A DNA stretch of 20,846 nt from Lingula anatina. Taxonomy: Eukaryota; Brachiopoda; Lingulata; Lingulida; Lingulidae. The notes below the pieces were generated by a model, which searched no databases, was not told the origin of the DNA, and was given only the letters and a program-made list of their open reading frames with translations. Made by a program: the position numbers and the translations under genes. Where the stretch lies: the NCBI RefSeq assembly GCF_001039355.2, contig NW_019773681.1, positions 634,244-655,089 on the forward strand, written 5' to 3'. Positions 19,606 to 20,846 of the stretch are shown here, in pieces. Each line of letters opens with the position of its first letter. The stretch's first letter is position 1.

Positions 19606-20622
19606 GTATGTGTGTGTGTTTGTGAGAGAGAGAGAGATGAGGAAGGAAAAAGCAGGATAGGGGATTAAAAAATGAAAGCCAAAGTTTAATTTTGATAACA
19701 TGTTTTCATTTTAAAACAAATTAAATGTAATTCCTAAATTCTTTCAAAATGCTGACTACAGATTGAATTGTCCTGGTAGACGTGGTTCTATGATACTTGT
19801 GACGTTTCCATTTAGAGACATGGCTGGTGAGGTTCCAGAGGTGCTCAGAAGATGAAGAGTCCAACACTGGGACAGTGACACAGATGACCTTTCACGATGA
19901 CCTCCACAGTGACCTTGACCTTCACAGTGGCCCCCGTAAGGATCACCACAGTAGTGGTCACAGTACTGGTCAGCAGCCTAGTCATCAGAGTGCTGGACGT
20001 CCAGGTACATTGGCCATATTCATTTTGGACATGTTTTGTTGTGACTTAATATATTTGACCCTTTCATATTGAGAAATTTATGGTTAACACTTGTGAGCAG
20101 CCCCAATTTTGAGGAAATCAGAATTTTTTTATCGCATTAATTTTTCAACGAAAGAAAAAATTGCTTTAAGTATTGTGTTGGTGGATGGAAAAAATTTACA
20201 AGTGGAAAAGTCTTTATGATGTTGTTTTATTGCTCTAAAAGCATTCATACCTGAAATAAAAGGGTGAAAAAAACACTGAACAACCCTAAGATTTGACTGC
20301 TGTGCTCTATGCTCAATAAAAAGAAAAATAGAGTAAAATAAAACCTGTATTTTTGTCCACCAACCCTGTTTAGATAGAATCCATGCTGTTTTACCAACTT
20401 GTCAATTTTGTCTAGTCAAACCTTTATACTTCAGCAATTGTAAACAGAACACCAAAATGCAAGATCACAACTACTGAGGAAAAACAAATTTCAAAACATG
20501 ATCTTTGAATAATTTTGCAGATGTTAAGAAGAAATGCTGCAAGAACACTGACAACCTGGAAAGTGCTGCTGATGTTAGCACTGATGATGGTGATATTACC
20601 AACACAGACCCAGAAGTGAATG
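18398..20622 (+). CDS. BTB/POZ domain protein, N-terminal part (5 exons, cut by window edge)
   Basis: Proposed coding exons: 18398-18425, 18718-18945, 19366-19554, 19816-20004 and 20521-20622. All introns are GT-AG and each exon ends after the first base of a codon, giving about 245 residues before the gene leaves the window. Residues about 25-133 form a BTB/POZ dimerisation fold: CDVTLVAQ with the conserved Asp42, FPAHKVVLASASGYFRSLL with His56, then LLDFMYTGTL and a helical AAEQLKIQEAVRLCKEY. The following linker is rich in Asp, Glu, His and Ser, with no fold I recognise. Such an arrangement is typical of transcription factors with zinc fingers further C-terminal, but no finger lies in the window, so Kelch or other BTB classes remain possible. 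Translation could instead start at Met 18720; the first-exon ATG is chosen because its donor (GTAAGT) joins in frame. A second donor at 20628 would end the last exon at 20627. Confidence 0.85.
18967..19026 (+). repeat. (ATTC)n tetranucleotide repeat in BTB intron 2
   Basis: About eleven perfect ATTC units, then AGTTTC and further ATTC units. It begins about 20 bp after the exon 2 donor (GTATTT). Confidence 0.9.
19565..19638 (+). repeat. (CT)n-(GT)n-(GA)n compound repeat in BTB intron 3
   Basis: About 18 CT units, then TGTGTGTGTTTGT, then about 7 GA units. CT and GA blocks are complementary and can pair across the GT block. It starts about 10 bp after the exon 3 donor. Confidence 0.9.
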
Positions 20623-20846
20623 GTACGGTAACTGTTTAATAATTCTTAATATCCAATTTTCTCTAATATTTGTCATCATTTTCAGACACGCACAAAAATG
20701 TATTTTCAGACATGTCAACTTATTGTTCTGATGAAGTCTTGAATCGACATAATTTTACTGACAGAATTATTTTACTAACAGAATCTATTAATGGAAAATT
20801 ATTAATGCATGTTATTCACATTAATTGTAATGAGTAATAGCCTATA

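Noticed and set aside
1-20846. tRNA, rRNA, CRISPR, operon or bacterial signals
   Set aside because: None seen; gene structure is clearly that of a spliced animal genome.

Overview
The window is nuclear DNA from an animal. It is AT-rich, intron-rich and full of microsatellites and small foldback elements. Introns of 250-800 bp, motifs of the AAGGTCAAGG type and the many short inverted-repeat elements fit a marine invertebrate, most likely a mollusc or related lophotrochozoan. That placement is inference from style, not from a diagnostic gene.

Two protein genes can be supported. The main one is a complete 15-exon gene on the minus strand (start codon 18003, stop 10092). It encodes the 60S ribosomal subunit export adaptor NMD3: 505 residues with all splice junctions in phase, close to the human length. 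Divergently, 394 bp away, a plus-strand gene starts (proposed ATG 18398) whose first five coding exons encode a BTB/POZ domain followed by an acidic and polar linker. It runs off the right edge and may be a BTB-zinc finger or related BTB protein. The shared interval holds a CACGTG E-box near the NMD3 start and looks like a bidirectional promoter.

The left 10 kb has no convincing multi-exon gene. At the very left a good splice acceptor opens a 109-bp open stretch ending in TAA at 494, possibly the terminal coding exon of an unidentified plus-strand gene. From there to about 9 kb the DNA is T-rich and non-coding, broken by short foldback elements near 3036-3277, 5367-5573, 6069-6129, 6839-7073, 7300-7479 and 9487-9665. 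The 7300-7479 element has a relative in NMD3 intron 7 (14046-14211), so at least one MITE family is present twice.

The most unusual pattern is in NMD3. Four of its exons (3, 5, 11 and 15) have decayed partial copies in the adjoining intron or 3' flank, each carrying the exon edge together with the neighbouring splice signal or stop region. Exon 5 has three extra copies in intron 4. Some copies still hold usable-looking splice sites but run into stop codons, so they could act as decoy or poison sites. The gene also has a GC-AG last intron, and a donor site embedded in a GTTT microsatellite.
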